Shown: piece after piece, positions 28,881 to 39,032 of the stretch
Position numbering within the stretch: position 1 is the stretch's first letter
Layout: every line of letters begins with the position of its first letter
Assembly (NCBI RefSeq): GCF_023155745.1
Contig: NZ_JAKNUS010000002.1
Span: forward strand, 310,001-374,000
Source: Microbacterium kunmingense
GTDB lineage: Bacteria > Actinomycetota > Actinomycetes > Actinomycetales > Microbacteriaceae
Length of the DNA stretch: 64,000 nt
Direction: 5' to 3'
The notes under the pieces: model-generated
The model's database searches: none
What the model was told of the DNA's origin: nothing
The model's input: only the letters and a program-made list of their open reading frames with translations
Position numbers and translations under genes: made by a program

Positions 28881-29560
28881 CGCACCACGTCGACGATCTC
28901 GGCGGGGTCGATCAGGCGTCCGGTGAAGAACGGCACCTCTTCGCGCACGTGACGGCGCGCCTCGGTGGCCCGGAGGTAGCGCATGAGATCGACGAGGTCG
29001 ATGACGTCGTCGGCTTCGAGGGCGAGGAGCCACTCGTAGTCGCCGAGCGCGAAGCTCGCCACGGTGTTGCTCTGCACCTGCGGGTAGTCCCGGCCCATCC
29101 GGCCGTGCTCACCGAGCATCTTGCCGCGTTCTTCGGCGGGGAGGAGGTACCACTCGTAGCTGCGCACGAAGGGGTACACCGTCAGCCACTCTTTCGGCGC
29201 GAGGCCCCGGGCGAAGGCCGGGCTGTGGTCGCGGCTGAACTCCGCGTCGCGGTGCACGCCCATGGCGTTCCAGGTCGGCGCGAGCGGGGCGAGCTCGCGG
29301 GTGCGCCGGAGGTCGCGCAGCACCGCCTGCAGGTGCTCGGCGGAGTTCCCGACGAGCCAGAGCAGGATGTCGGCGTCGGCGCGCAGGCCCGAGACGTCGT
29401 AGACGCCGCGCAGGGTGTCGCCGGCGGCTGTCGCCGCGTCGACGATCGACGGCAGCCCCTCGGCCACCGGTGTCCCGGGCGCACGTCGCAGCACCGCCCA
29501 GAGGGCGTAGTGGCGGTCGTTCGGGGTCTCGGGCGAAGCGGAGGGGGCGGTATCGGTCAC
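28877..29560 (-). CDS. chdC: Coproheme decarboxylase (ChdC, formerly HemQ)
   Basis: 227 aa. The last step of the coproporphyrin-dependent heme route: two oxidative decarboxylations of coproheme. The catalytic Tyr is in VYPFVRSYEWYLLP, and the heme-ligand His region is LGEHGRMGRDYPQV. GTG overlaps the cgoX stop (GTGA). Its presence shows that this organism uses the Gram-positive heme branch. Confidence 0.94.
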   Translation of the reverse strand: MTDTAPSASPETPNDRHYALWAVLRRAPGTPVAEGLPSIVDAATAAGDTLRGVYDVSGLRADADILLWLVGNSAEHLQAVLRDLRRTRELAPLAPTWNAMGVHRDAEFSRDHSPAFARGLAPKEWLTVYPFVRSYEWYLLPAEERGKMLGEHGRMGRDYPQVQSNTVASFALGDYEWLLALEADDVIDLVDLMRYLRATEARRHVREEVPFFTGRLIDPAEIVDVVR

Positions 29561-30852
29561 CCCTCCATCCTCCCCCGTTCCCCGGAGGAGTGGCCACTCG
29601 CCCTCTCGACGGTGAGAGATGTCGCGAGCGCCTCGGCCTGGCGGACGACGGCGGAAAGCCCCGTGCCCGCCCGCTCTTCACCGACGGTGAGGGCGGCGTC
29701 ATCCGAGACGGCGCGGCCGGAGCGATCCCACGTGCGGACGGTGTGGTCCAGGAGCGCGTCGACGGGTGCGCCGAGCAGCGTCTCGGCATCGCGGACGGCC
29801 GCGGCCGCGGCATCCGGAGCAGCCGATCCGTCGTACGACAACCGCACCGCCTCCCGGTCCCCCATCGCCTCGCGGACCCACGGCCACTTCGCGGTGAGGT
29901 GGGTGAGGGCCCGCGCCCGCACGCCCCGGGCGCCCGGGCCCACAAGCACCCCCGTTCCGCGCGGGGCGTCCCGCCACCCGGGCGCCGCCACGACGAGGGT
30001 GACCACGGTGATCCGCCGGGCGGGATCGGGCGGCCGCTGCGCGCGGGCGAGGATCGGGATGCCGCGGAGGCGGCGTCCGCCCACCTCGATGCCGTCGTCG
30101 GTGACAGCCGTGACCCGGGCGCCGGCGGTGAGGTCGGCGCCGTGCGCGGCGGCGTCGGCAGTGAGGGCGTCGACGAGACGGAACACCCCGCCGCGCACGC
30201 CCGCGACCTGACTGCCGGCCGGCGATGTCGAGCGGATCGCCGCGACGGCGGCGGCCAGCGACCCGGTGCGGAGGAACTCGGCGCGCAGGCGTGGTGACGC
30301 GCTGTCCAGCGGCAGCGCGTCGGGGGTGGTCGAGTGCACGCCCCGGACGACGGGCGCGACCAGGGCGTCGACGACCCGGTCTCCCATGCGCGCCCGCACC
30401 AGCGCGCCGAGCGTCTCGGACTCGGCGCCGTGATCGGACGGGAGGTCGGCGTCCTGGCGGGCGCGGGCCAGTCCCGCGTCGCCGAGCGCGGGAAGGAGGG
30501 ACTCGTCGACGATCGTGGGGATGCCGAGGAGACCGGCGGCGGGAAGCGGGAAGGCGTGGTCGTCGTCCTCCTGCACCCAGGCGGGCGACCCGGCCGCGGG
30601 TGCGACGATGTCGCCGGCCAGACCGAGCTCGCCGAGGAGGCCCCTCACCGTCCCGGGCCCGTCGCCGCCCCGGGTCGCGAACGATTCCGCCCCGGCGTCG
30701 AGCGCGACGCCGGCGACATCCTGTCTCGCGACCTGACCGCCGAAGACGGGCGCGGCCTCGAAGAGCCTCACGCGAAGACCTGCGAGCGCCGCGCGGCGGG
30801 CGAACACCAGCCCCGCCACTCCCCCGCCGACGACGAGGAGGTCAGCGGTCAT
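29557..30852 (-). CDS. cgoX: Coproporphyrinogen III oxidase / protoporphyrinogen oxidase-type flavoprotein (CgoX/HemY)
   Basis: 431 aa. N-terminal FAD dinucleotide fold VVGGGVAGLVFARRAA, substrate-domain motif VRGVHSTTPDALPL and C-terminal FAD contact ERAGTGLSAVVRQA. Given chdC next door it should oxidise coproporphyrinogen III. It is somewhat short for the family (usually about 450-480). ATG overlaps the hemE 3' end by 11 bases. Confidence 0.9.
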   Translation of the reverse strand: MTADLLVVGGGVAGLVFARRAALAGLRVRLFEAAPVFGGQVARQDVAGVALDAGAESFATRGGDGPGTVRGLLGELGLAGDIVAPAAGSPAWVQEDDDHAFPLPAAGLLGIPTIVDESLLPALGDAGLARARQDADLPSDHGAESETLGALVRARMGDRVVDALVAPVVRGVHSTTPDALPLDSASPRLRAEFLRTGSLAAAVAAIRSTSPAGSQVAGVRGGVFRLVDALTADAAAHGADLTAGARVTAVTDDGIEVGGRRLRGIPILARAQRPPDPARRITVVTLVVAAPGWRDAPRGTGVLVGPGARGVRARALTHLTAKWPWVREAMGDREAVRLSYDGSAAPDAAAAAVRDAETLLGAPVDALLDHTVRTWDRSGRAVSDDAALTVGEERAGTGLSAVVRQAEALATSLTVERASGHSSGERGRMEG

Positions 30853-31918
30853 GGACGAACGCGACGATGCGCGTGAGGGCGTCGGGGTCGGTCTCGGGCG
30901 GGACCCCGTGACCGAGGTTCAGGATGTGGGCGGGCGCGGCCGCCCCCGCCTCGATGACGTCCTCGACGTGGCGCTGGAGCAATCGCCACGGGGCGTTCAA
31001 CAGGGCAGGATCGATGTTCCCCTGCAGCGGGACACGACCCCCGAGGCGGCGGCTCGCCTCATCGAGCGGGAGTCGCCAGTCGATGCCGACCACGTCGGCG
31101 CCGATGCCCGGCAGCAGATCGAGCACCTCGCCGAGGCCCAGACCGAAGTGGATGCGGGAGACGTCGGTTCCCCGCAGCGCATCGAACGCGCGACGGGAGT
31201 GCGGCGCGACACGCTTCTGGTAGTCGCCGCGGGAGAGCGAGCCCGCCCAGGAGTCGAACAGCTGCGCCACGCTCGCGCCCGCCTCGACCTGGGCGCGCAG
31301 GAAGGCGCCCGTGACGTCGGCGCACCAGTTCAGCAGCGCCGCCCAGGCGTGGGGATCAGTGCGCATGAGGGCGCGGGTGCGCAGCTGCTCCTTGGAGGGG
31401 CCTCCCTCGACGAGGTAGCTCGCGAGCGTGTAGGGGGCGCCGCCGAATCCGACGAGCGGGGTGGAACCGAGCTCGGCGACGACGATCCCGACGGCCTCGC
31501 GGATCGGGGCCAGAGCCTCGGGATCGAGGGGGCGCAGGCGCAGTATGTCGGCGGACGAGCGCACGGGCTGGTCGATGACCGGCCCCCGACCGGGGACGAT
31601 GGTGACGTCGACCCCGGCCAGCAGCACGGGCACGACGATGTCGCTGAAGAAGACCGCCGCATCCACGCCGTGCCGGCGCACGGGCTGCAGGGTGATCTCG
31701 GCAGCGAGGTCGGGGGTGAGGCAGGCGTCGAGCATCTCCGTGCCGGCCCGGGAGGCCCGGTACTCCGGCAGCGACCTGCCGGCCTGCCGCATGAACCACA
31801 CCGGCGGACGTTCCTGACGCTCGCCCCGAGCGGCGCGCACGAGGGGACTGTCGGTGGTGCGGCCGTCGATCAGGGGGTGCGAGGCGGGAAGGAGGGGCGT
31901 GGATTCGGGGGATGACAC
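30842..31918 (-). CDS. hemE: Uroporphyrinogen decarboxylase
   Basis: 358 aa. The signature PPVWFMRQAGRSLPEYR is near the N-terminus and the catalytic region includes FFSDIVVPVL. First gene of the operon; GTG start with TAGCCT 7 nt upstream (leaderless). Divergent from hemA by 56 bases. Confidence 0.95.
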   Translation of the reverse strand: MSSPESTPLLPASHPLIDGRTTDSPLVRAARGERQERPPVWFMRQAGRSLPEYRASRAGTEMLDACLTPDLAAEITLQPVRRHGVDAAVFFSDIVVPVLLAGVDVTIVPGRGPVIDQPVRSSADILRLRPLDPEALAPIREAVGIVVAELGSTPLVGFGGAPYTLASYLVEGGPSKEQLRTRALMRTDPHAWAALLNWCADVTGAFLRAQVEAGASVAQLFDSWAGSLSRGDYQKRVAPHSRRAFDALRGTDVSRIHFGLGLGEVLDLLPGIGADVVGIDWRLPLDEASRRLGGRVPLQGNIDPALLNAPWRLLQRHVEDVIEAGAAAPAHILNLGHGVPPETDPDALTRIVAFVHDR

Positions 31919-31925
31919 GCCCTCA

Positions 31926-31931
31926 AGGCTA
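31926..31931 (-). promoter_or_regulatory. -10 box of the hemE operon (leaderless)
   Basis: TAGCCT on the minus strand, 7 nt from the GTG at 31918. Confidence 0.55.
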
Positions 31932-31962
31932 GACGCGCGCGGCCTTCGACTCGTCGGTTGGG

Positions 31963-31968
31963 TAGACT
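31963..31968 (+). promoter_or_regulatory. -10 box of hemA (leaderless)
   Basis: TAGACT, 6 nt before the GTG at 31975. The -35 regions of hemA and hemE must overlap in the 31 bases between their -10 boxes, so one regulator could control both. Confidence 0.55.
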
Positions 31969-31974
31969 TGTCCG

Positions 31975-33222
31975 GTGCTGTTCTGTGTGACGGCGAATCA
32001 TCGCAATACGGATTTCGAGGTGCTGGGTCGCATCTCGGCCGTCGCCGAATCCACCGGGCGAGCGCTCGTCTCCGAGCACGATTTCGTCCGCGGCGCGGTC
32101 GTGCTGTCGACCTGCAACCGCTTCGAGGCGTATCTCGAGCTCGACGAACCCCTCACCGGCGGCGCCGTCGTCGCCCGCGAAGCCGTGCTCAAGGCTCTCG
32201 GCGAGGCCGCCGGCGAAGATGCGCACGCGCTCCGGGAATCGGCGGTGTCGCTGTGCGGCGACGACGTCGTGCGTCACCTGTTCGCGGTGAGCTCGGGCCT
32301 GGAGTCGATGGTCGTCGGCGAGGAGGAGATCAGCGGTCAGGTGCAGCGGGCGCTGGTGCAGGCCCGCACCGACGGCACGACCAGCACCCAGCTCGAGCAG
32401 GTCTTCCAGCGCGCGACCCACGCCACCCGCGAGATGCGGGCCAAGGCGGATGTCGGCGCGGGGCGCCGCTCGCTGGCGCGTCTGGCCCTCGACCTCGTCG
32501 ACACCCGCGTCACCGACTGGGCCACCGTGCCGGTTCTCCTCGTCGGCACCGGCAGCTACGCCGCGACCACCATCGCGGCCCTGCGCGCCCGGGGCGCGCG
32601 CGATATCGGCGTGTACTCCGCCACCGGCCGGGCCGCACGGTTCGCCGCGCGCTACGGGGTCCGCCCCGAGGCGGACTTGTCCCGCGCGATCGCGCACGCC
32701 GAGATCGTCATCACCTGCACCGCCCGCTACGTCGTCACCCCCGACGACATCCCCGACACCGCGCGGCGGATCGTCATCGACCTGGGCCTGCCCCGCAACG
32801 TCTCCCCCGAGGTGGGCGAGCTCCCCGGCGTCGAGCTGCTCGACCTCGAGCTGCTCGGCCGTCACGCCGCGCTCCCCGAGCTCGGCCCCGGAGCCCACGA
32901 GCTGGTCGGATCGGCAGCGGCGACCTTCACCGCGGAGCGGGCCGCCGCCCCGGCGATCGTCGCCGTGCGGCGTCACATCCAGGACGCCCTCGACGACGAG
33001 CTGTCGCGACTGCCCGAAGACGCCGAGCAGGCTCGCGCTGCACTCCGGCACCTCGCCGGAGTGCTGTCGCACCGGCCCTCCGTCCGGGCGCGCGAGGCCG
33101 CGGCCGCCGGCGACCTGCAGGAGTTCGAGCGCGCCCTGGACCTGGTGTTCGGGATCACCGTCGACCACGGCGCGCACGGCGCAGCCGAAGCCGGCGGCGC
33201 GGTGTCACCGGCCGCCGGCTGA
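31975..33222 (+). CDS. hemA: Glutamyl-tRNA reductase
   Basis: 415 aa, GTG start. First committed step of heme synthesis from Glu-tRNA. The catalytic Cys47 is in STCNRFEAY; the GMVVGEEEI-like motif reads SMVVGEEEISGQVQRA; the NADPH domain starts at VLLVGTGSYAAT. C-terminal dimerisation helices are present. Predicted leaderless and divergent from the rest of the heme genes. Confidence 0.95.
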   Translation: MLFCVTANHRNTDFEVLGRISAVAESTGRALVSEHDFVRGAVVLSTCNRFEAYLELDEPLTGGAVVAREAVLKALGEAAGEDAHALRESAVSLCGDDVVRHLFAVSSGLESMVVGEEEISGQVQRALVQARTDGTTSTQLEQVFQRATHATREMRAKADVGAGRRSLARLALDLVDTRVTDWATVPVLLVGTGSYAATTIAALRARGARDIGVYSATGRAARFAARYGVRPEADLSRAIAHAEIVITCTARYVVTPDDIPDTARRIVIDLGLPRNVSPEVGELPGVELLDLELLGRHAALPELGPGAHELVGSAAATFTAERAAAPAIVAVRRHIQDALDDELSRLPEDAEQARAALRHLAGVLSHRPSVRAREAAAAGDLQEFERALDLVFGITVDHGAHGAAEAGGAVSPAAG

Positions 33223-33233
33223 GGCGCTGCGGG

Positions 33234-34079
<846 letters not shown>

Positions 34080-34165
34080 GAATCGCCGCGCGCGCCGGGG
34101 TCGCGTGTTGCGTCATCCGCCCCCCACCCGCTAGCGACGCCCCCGCGGCCGTACGATGGAGGGCT

Positions 34166-37100
34166 ATGCCCCCGACCGCCCCGGTGATCACCTACCCGCC
34201 CGAGCTGCCCGTCAGCGCGGCCCGGGATGAGATCGCCGCCGCCATCCGCGACCACCAGGTGGTGATCGTCGCCGGGGCGACCGGGTCGGGAAAGACCACG
34301 CAGCTGCCGAAGATCTGCCTCGAACTCGGGCGGGAGCGCATCGCGCACACCCAGCCCCGCCGCATCGCCGCCCGCTCGATCGCGGAGCGCATCGCCGAGG
34401 AGCTCGAGACGCCCCTCGGCGGCACGGTCGGATACAAGGTGCGCTTCACCGACCAGGTCTCCGAAGACACCCGCGTCGCTCTCATGACCGACGGGATCCT
34501 CCTGAACGAGATCCACCGCGACCGGCTCCTGCGCCGGTACGACACGATCATCGTCGACGAGGCGCACGAGCGGTCGCTGAACGTCGACTTCCTCATCGGC
34601 TACCTCACCCGCATCCTCCCCAAACGTCCCGACCTCAAGGTCATCATCACCTCCGCCACGATCGACCCCCAGAGCTTCGCGGCGCACTTCGCCGACCGGT
34701 CGGGCACCCCGGCGCCGATCATCGAGGTTTCGGGCCGCACCTACCCGGTCGAGATCCGCTACCGCCCCGCCACCGAGCACGAGGACGACGACATCGACGG
34801 GCTGCTGTCGGCGCTGCGCGAACTCGACCGCGAACCGGCGGGCGATGTCCTCTTCTTCCTGCCGGGTGAGGCCGAGATCCGCGACGCTATGGATGCCGTG
34901 CGCGGCATGTACGCCAAGGACGTCTCGCCCACCGAGGTGCTCCCCCTCTACGGCCGGCTCACCTCGGCGGAGCAGCACCGGGTGTTCGAACGGTCGCGCA
35001 CCGCGGGCCTGCGTCGCCGCGTCATCCTCGCGACCAACGTCGCCGAGACGAGCCTCACGGTGCCCGGCATCCGGTACGTCGTCGACACCGGAACGGCCCG
35101 CATCTCGCGGTACAGCAACCGCAGCAAGATCCAGCGCCTGCCGATCGAACCGGTGTCCCAGGCCTCGGCGCAGCAGCGTGCCGGCCGCGCCGGGCGCACC
35201 GCGCCCGGCGTCGCGATCCGCCTCTACGCCGAAGACGATTTCACCGCGCGTCCGGAATTTACCGAGCCCGAGATCCTTCGCACGAGCCTGGCCGCCGTGC
35301 TCCTGCAGATGCTCAGCCTCGGCTTCGGCGACGTGGCATCCTTCCCCTTCCTTACCCGGCCCGACTCTCGCGGCGTGAAGGCGGCGCTCGACCTCCTCAC
35401 CGAGCTCGGCGCCGTTCACGCCGGGGAGCGCGGCCCGCGGCTCACCGACATCGGACGCCGCATCGCGCGACTGCCCATCGACCCGCGCTTCGCGCGCATG
35501 CTCATCGAGGCCGAGCGGACGAAGGTGCTCGCTCCGGTGCTCGCGATCGTCGCAGGCCTGTCCATCCAGGATGTGCGGGAGCGCCCTGAGGAGCGCCGTG
35601 AGGAGGCCGACCGCCTCCACGCCCGCTTCACCGATCCGACCAGCGACTTCCTCACCCTGCTGAACCTGTGGAACCACCTGCGGGAGCAGCAGGCCGAGCT
35701 CGGCTCAAGCGCGTTCCGGCGCCTGTGCCGCAGCGAGCACCTGAACTACGTGCGGGTTCGGGAATGGTTCGACGTGCACCGGCAGCTCAGTGCGCTGCTG
35801 GGTGCGAGAAGAGCGGATGCCGCGGTCACGGCCGATCCGGATGACATCCACCGGGCGATCCTCGCCGGCCTGCTCTCGCAGATCGGCATCCTCGACGAGC
35901 GCCCCAGCTCCCGACCCGACGAGCGCGGCCGCGATCGCAAGCGCGGCGACCAGGGTCGCGCCGAGTACCGCGGCGCCCGGGGCACCCGCTTCGCGATGTT
36001 CCCCGGCTCGGGGCTGCGCAAGCGCCGTCCCGCCGCGGTGATGGCCGCCGAGCTCGTGGAGACCTCGCGCCTGTTCGCCCGGACCGTCGCCGAGATCGAC
36101 CCGGCGTGGGCGGAGGCCCTCGCGGGCGACCTCGCCCATCGCAGCGTCAGCGAGCCCCACTGGTCCAAGAGTGCGGGCGCGGCGTCGGCGTACGAGAAGA
36201 TCACGCTGTTCGGGGTGGAGATCATCCCGCGGCGTCGGGTGCAGCTCGCCCGGTTCGACCGCGCCCTCGCCCGCGAGCTGTTCCTCCGCCACGCGCTCGT
36301 CGAGGGCGATGTCGATCTGTCGCACCTCGACAAGCGACTGAGCGCATTCGAGCGACGGAACGCCGACCTCCGACGACGACTGGAGAAGCTCGAGGAGCGC
36401 GAGCGACGCCGCGACATCCTCGCCGGGGACGAGGCCGTCTACGCCTTCTACGACGCACGCCTTCCCGTCGACGTCTACGACGTGCGCTCGTTCGAGCGGT
36501 GGTGGAAGGACGCCTCCTCCCGCACCCCGCGCCTGTTGGACATGACCGAGGCCGACCTCCTCGACGACGCCGCCCGCGCGGACGAGCGCGACTTCCCCGC
36601 CCGCTGGCAGCAGGGCGACCAGGTGCTGTCCCTCGCCTACCGCTTCGAGCCCGGCGCTCCCGACGACGGCGTCACCGTCGTCATCCCGCTGCCGCTTCTC
36701 GCGCAGCTGCGCCCCGACGGCTTCGACTGGCAGGTGCCGGGGCTTCGTCCCGAGCTCATCGCCGCGCTCATCCGCTCCCTTCCCAAGGCCATCCGCCGTC
36801 ACGTGGTCCCCGCCGCCGACTGGGCTTCCCGGCTCGGCGACGAGCTCGAGGGCCAGGGTCCGGAGGCCACCGAAGGCCTCCCGCCGGCGACGCTGACCGC
36901 CGCGCTCGCCCGGCTGATCCAGCGAGCGGCGAGCCAGCCGGTCGGCGCGGACGACTTCGACCTCGAGCGCGTTCCCGGCCACCTCCGGATGTCGTTCCGC
37001 GCCGTGGACGATCGGGGCCGGGCCCTCGGCAGCGATCGCAATCTCACCGCACTCCAGGACCGCCTCCGCGGCCGCGCACGTTCCTCGGTCGCCCGCACCC

Positions 37101-38035
37101 TCGAGCGCCCGACGGCGAAAGTCGCCGCGGCCGGCGCGTCGGCGACCGGGCCCAGGGGAGTCACGGTGGCCGAGCGCGCGGGCATCACGACCTGGGACCT
37201 CGGCGACCTCCCGGCCGTCGTGGACACCCGGGTCGCGGGCGGCGTCGTGCGCGGGTACCCCGCCCTCGTCGACGAGCGGGAGAGCGTGGCGCTGCGGATC
37301 GAGTCGACTCCGGATGCCGCGGCCTCGGCCCTGCGCGCAGGCGTCCGCCGTCTGCTGCTGCTCGCGGTCCCCTCCCCCGCGACCTACGTCCTCGAGCACC
37401 TCACCGCGCCGGAGAAGCTCGCGCTCGCCGCGAGCCCCTACCCGTCGGCCCGGGCGCTCATCGAGGACGCGCGCTCGACGCTCGCCGACGCGGTCCTCGA
37501 CCGTGTCGCAGGTTCGGAGCCCGTCAGGTCGGCCGCGGTCTTCGCGCGGGCCCGGGAGGAGTTCTCACGCGCAGGCGTCGACGAGCTGTTCGCCCTGGTG
37601 TCCCTGGCAGCGAAGATCCTCACGGCCGGGCGCGAGGTCGAGCGGGCTGTCCGCGCCGTGACCTCGATGGCGCTCCTCGGCGCTCTCGGCGACATCAAGG
37701 CGCAGCTGTCGGGCCTGATCTTCCCCGGCTTCCTCTCCCGCACCGGCGCCGCCCGGCTCGCCCACCTCCCGCGCTACCTGCGTGCCGCCGCCGACCGGGC
37801 GTCCACCCTCACCGACAACCCCGGCCGCGACCGGCAGCGGATGACCGAGTTCGAACGCGCCGCGGCGGCCTACGCCGAGGCAGGCGGGGTCATCCCGCTC
37901 CCCCCGGCCGCACCGCCCGCACTCGTGCGTGCCCGGTGGATGCTCGAGGAGTACCGGGTGAGCCTGTTCGCCCAGCCGCTCGGCACGGCCGAGCCGGTGT
38001 CGCTGCAGCGCATCCAGAGGGCACTCCGGGAATAG
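34166..38035 (+). CDS. hrpA: ATP-dependent RNA helicase HrpA (DEAH box)
   Basis: 1289 aa, full family length. Walker A GATGSGKT (37-44), DEAH (131-134), SAT (163-165), motif V/VI region ATNVAETSLTVPG and QRAGRAGRT, then the winged-helix/ratchet domains, OB fold and the long DUF3418 C-terminal region typical of bacterial HrpA. HrpA resolves stalled ribosomes or processes mRNA in other bacteria. TACGAT lies 8 nt before the ATG and a GGAGGG stretch overlaps the gap, so leader type is unclear. Confidence 0.95.
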   Translation: MPPTAPVITYPPELPVSAARDEIAAAIRDHQVVIVAGATGSGKTTQLPKICLELGRERIAHTQPRRIAARSIAERIAEELETPLGGTVGYKVRFTDQVSEDTRVALMTDGILLNEIHRDRLLRRYDTIIVDEAHERSLNVDFLIGYLTRILPKRPDLKVIITSATIDPQSFAAHFADRSGTPAPIIEVSGRTYPVEIRYRPATEHEDDDIDGLLSALRELDREPAGDVLFFLPGEAEIRDAMDAVRGMYAKDVSPTEVLPLYGRLTSAEQHRVFERSRTAGLRRRVILATNVAETSLTVPGIRYVVDTGTARISRYSNRSKIQRLPIEPVSQASAQQRAGRAGRTAPGVAIRLYAEDDFTARPEFTEPEILRTSLAAVLLQMLSLGFGDVASFPFLTRPDSRGVKAALDLLTELGAVHAGERGPRLTDIGRRIARLPIDPRFARMLIEAERTKVLAPVLAIVAGLSIQDVRERPEERREEADRLHARFTDPTSDFLTLLNLWNHLREQQAELGSSAFRRLCRSEHLNYVRVREWFDVHRQLSALLGARRADAAVTADPDDIHRAILAGLLSQIGILDERPSSRPDERGRDRKRGDQGRAEYRGARGTRFAMFPGSGLRKRRPAAVMAAELVETSRLFARTVAEIDPAWAEALAGDLAHRSVSEPHWSKSAGAASAYEKITLFGVEIIPRRRVQLARFDRALARELFLRHALVEGDVDLSHLDKRLSAFERRNADLRRRLEKLEERERRRDILAGDEAVYAFYDARLPVDVYDVRSFERWWKDASSRTPRLLDMTEADLLDDAARADERDFPARWQQGDQVLSLAYRFEPGAPDDGVTVVIPLPLLAQLRPDGFDWQVPGLRPELIAALIRSLPKAIRRHVVPAADWASRLGDELEGQGPEATEGLPPATLTAALARLIQRAASQPVGADDFDLERVPGHLRMSFRAVDDRGRALGSDRNLTALQDRLRGRARSSVARTLERPTAKVAAAGASATGPRGVTVAERAGITTWDLGDLPAVVDTRVAGGVVRGYPALVDERESVALRIESTPDAAASALRAGVRRLLLLAVPSPATYVLEHLTAPEKLALAASPYPSARALIEDARSTLADAVLDRVAGSEPVRSAAVFARAREEFSRAGVDELFALVSLAAKILTAGREVERAVRAVTSMALLGALGDIKAQLSGLIFPGFLSRTGAARLAHLPRYLRAAADRASTLTDNPGRDRQRMTEFERAAAAYAEAGGVIPLPPAAPPALVRARWMLEEYRVSLFAQPLGTAEPVSLQRIQRALRE

Positions 38036-38062
38036 CCGACGCCGTCCTGCGTTCCCCGGGGT

Positions 38063-39001
38063 ATGGCTCAGGCGATCGTGTACTCCTCCTTCGGCGACCC
38101 CGACGTTCTGACCCTCGTGGACATCCCCGATCCCCTCGCCGGGCCGGGCGAGGTCGTCGTCCGGGTCGAAGCGGTGGGGGTCAACCCCATCGATCACAAA
38201 CTGCGTTCGGGTCTGCGTCCCTCGCCGGCGATCGAGGAGCCGCGGCGCATCGGAAACGATGCCGCCGGCATCGTCACCGCCGTGGGCGAGGGAGTGGACG
38301 GCTTCCGCACGGGGGATCCCGTGGTCGTCTTCGGCGCGACGGGCACCTACGCCACCGACCTCGCCGTCCCCGTCCGCTCGGTACAGCCCCGCCCCGCGTC
38401 CGTCACCGCCGCCGAAGGCGCGGCACTCGGTGTCCCGGTCGGCACGGCCTATCAGTCGCTGCGGTCGCTCGGCGTCCGTGACGGCGACACCTTGCTCCTC
38501 CATGCCGGATCCGGCGCGGTCGGTCAGGCCGCCATCCAGCTCGCCACGCTCTGGGGCGCCCGGGTGATCGCGACGGCCTCGCCGGAGCGCTTCGACCGCG
38601 TCCACGACCTCGGTGCAGAGCCTGTGGCGTACGGCGAGGGCCTCGCCGACCGGGTTCGCGCCGCGGCGCCCGAGGGCATCTCCGTCGCCCTGGACGCGGC
38701 GGGAACGGATGAGGCGATCCGCACCTCCCTGGCTCTCGCCCCAGCCGAGCGCATCGCGACGCTCGTGCGAGGGCGAGACGCGGAAGGCTTCGGCATCCGC
38801 GCCTTCGGAGGCGGTGCGCCGCACCCGCTCACAGCGCAGCAGCTGGCCTGGCGTGCCGAGGCGCTGCCGGTGGCGCTCTCGCTCCTGGCCGCGGGCTCGT
38901 TCTCCGTGGAGCGGGGTCCCTCCTTCCCCCTCGGCGACGCCGCGGCCGCGCACCGCGCCGTCGAGCAGGGCGCCCCGGGGAAGGTCATCCTGCTTCCGTG
39001 A
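38063..39001 (+). CDS. NADP-dependent quinone oxidoreductase-like MDR enzyme
   Basis: 312 aa. Medium-chain reductase without zinc ligands: GroES-like N-terminal domain (VEAVGVNPIDHKLRSG) and Rossmann fold LLLHAGSGAVGQAAIQLA. Likely reduces quinones or enones with NADPH. It starts 27 bases after hrpA on the same strand. Confidence 0.88.
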   Translation: MAQAIVYSSFGDPDVLTLVDIPDPLAGPGEVVVRVEAVGVNPIDHKLRSGLRPSPAIEEPRRIGNDAAGIVTAVGEGVDGFRTGDPVVVFGATGTYATDLAVPVRSVQPRPASVTAAEGAALGVPVGTAYQSLRSLGVRDGDTLLLHAGSGAVGQAAIQLATLWGARVIATASPERFDRVHDLGAEPVAYGEGLADRVRAAAPEGISVALDAAGTDEAIRTSLALAPAERIATLVRGRDAEGFGIRAFGGGAPHPLTAQQLAWRAEALPVALSLLAAGSFSVERGPSFPLGDAAAAHRAVEQGAPGKVILLP

Positions 39002-39019
39002 GGCCACCGGCCACCCCGG

Positions 39020-39025
39020 TACGCT
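39020..39025 (+). promoter_or_regulatory. -10 box of the Gfo/Idh/MocA gene (leaderless)
   Basis: TACGCT, 7 nt before the ATG at 39033. Confidence 0.5.
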
Positions 39026-39032
39026 CGAACCC

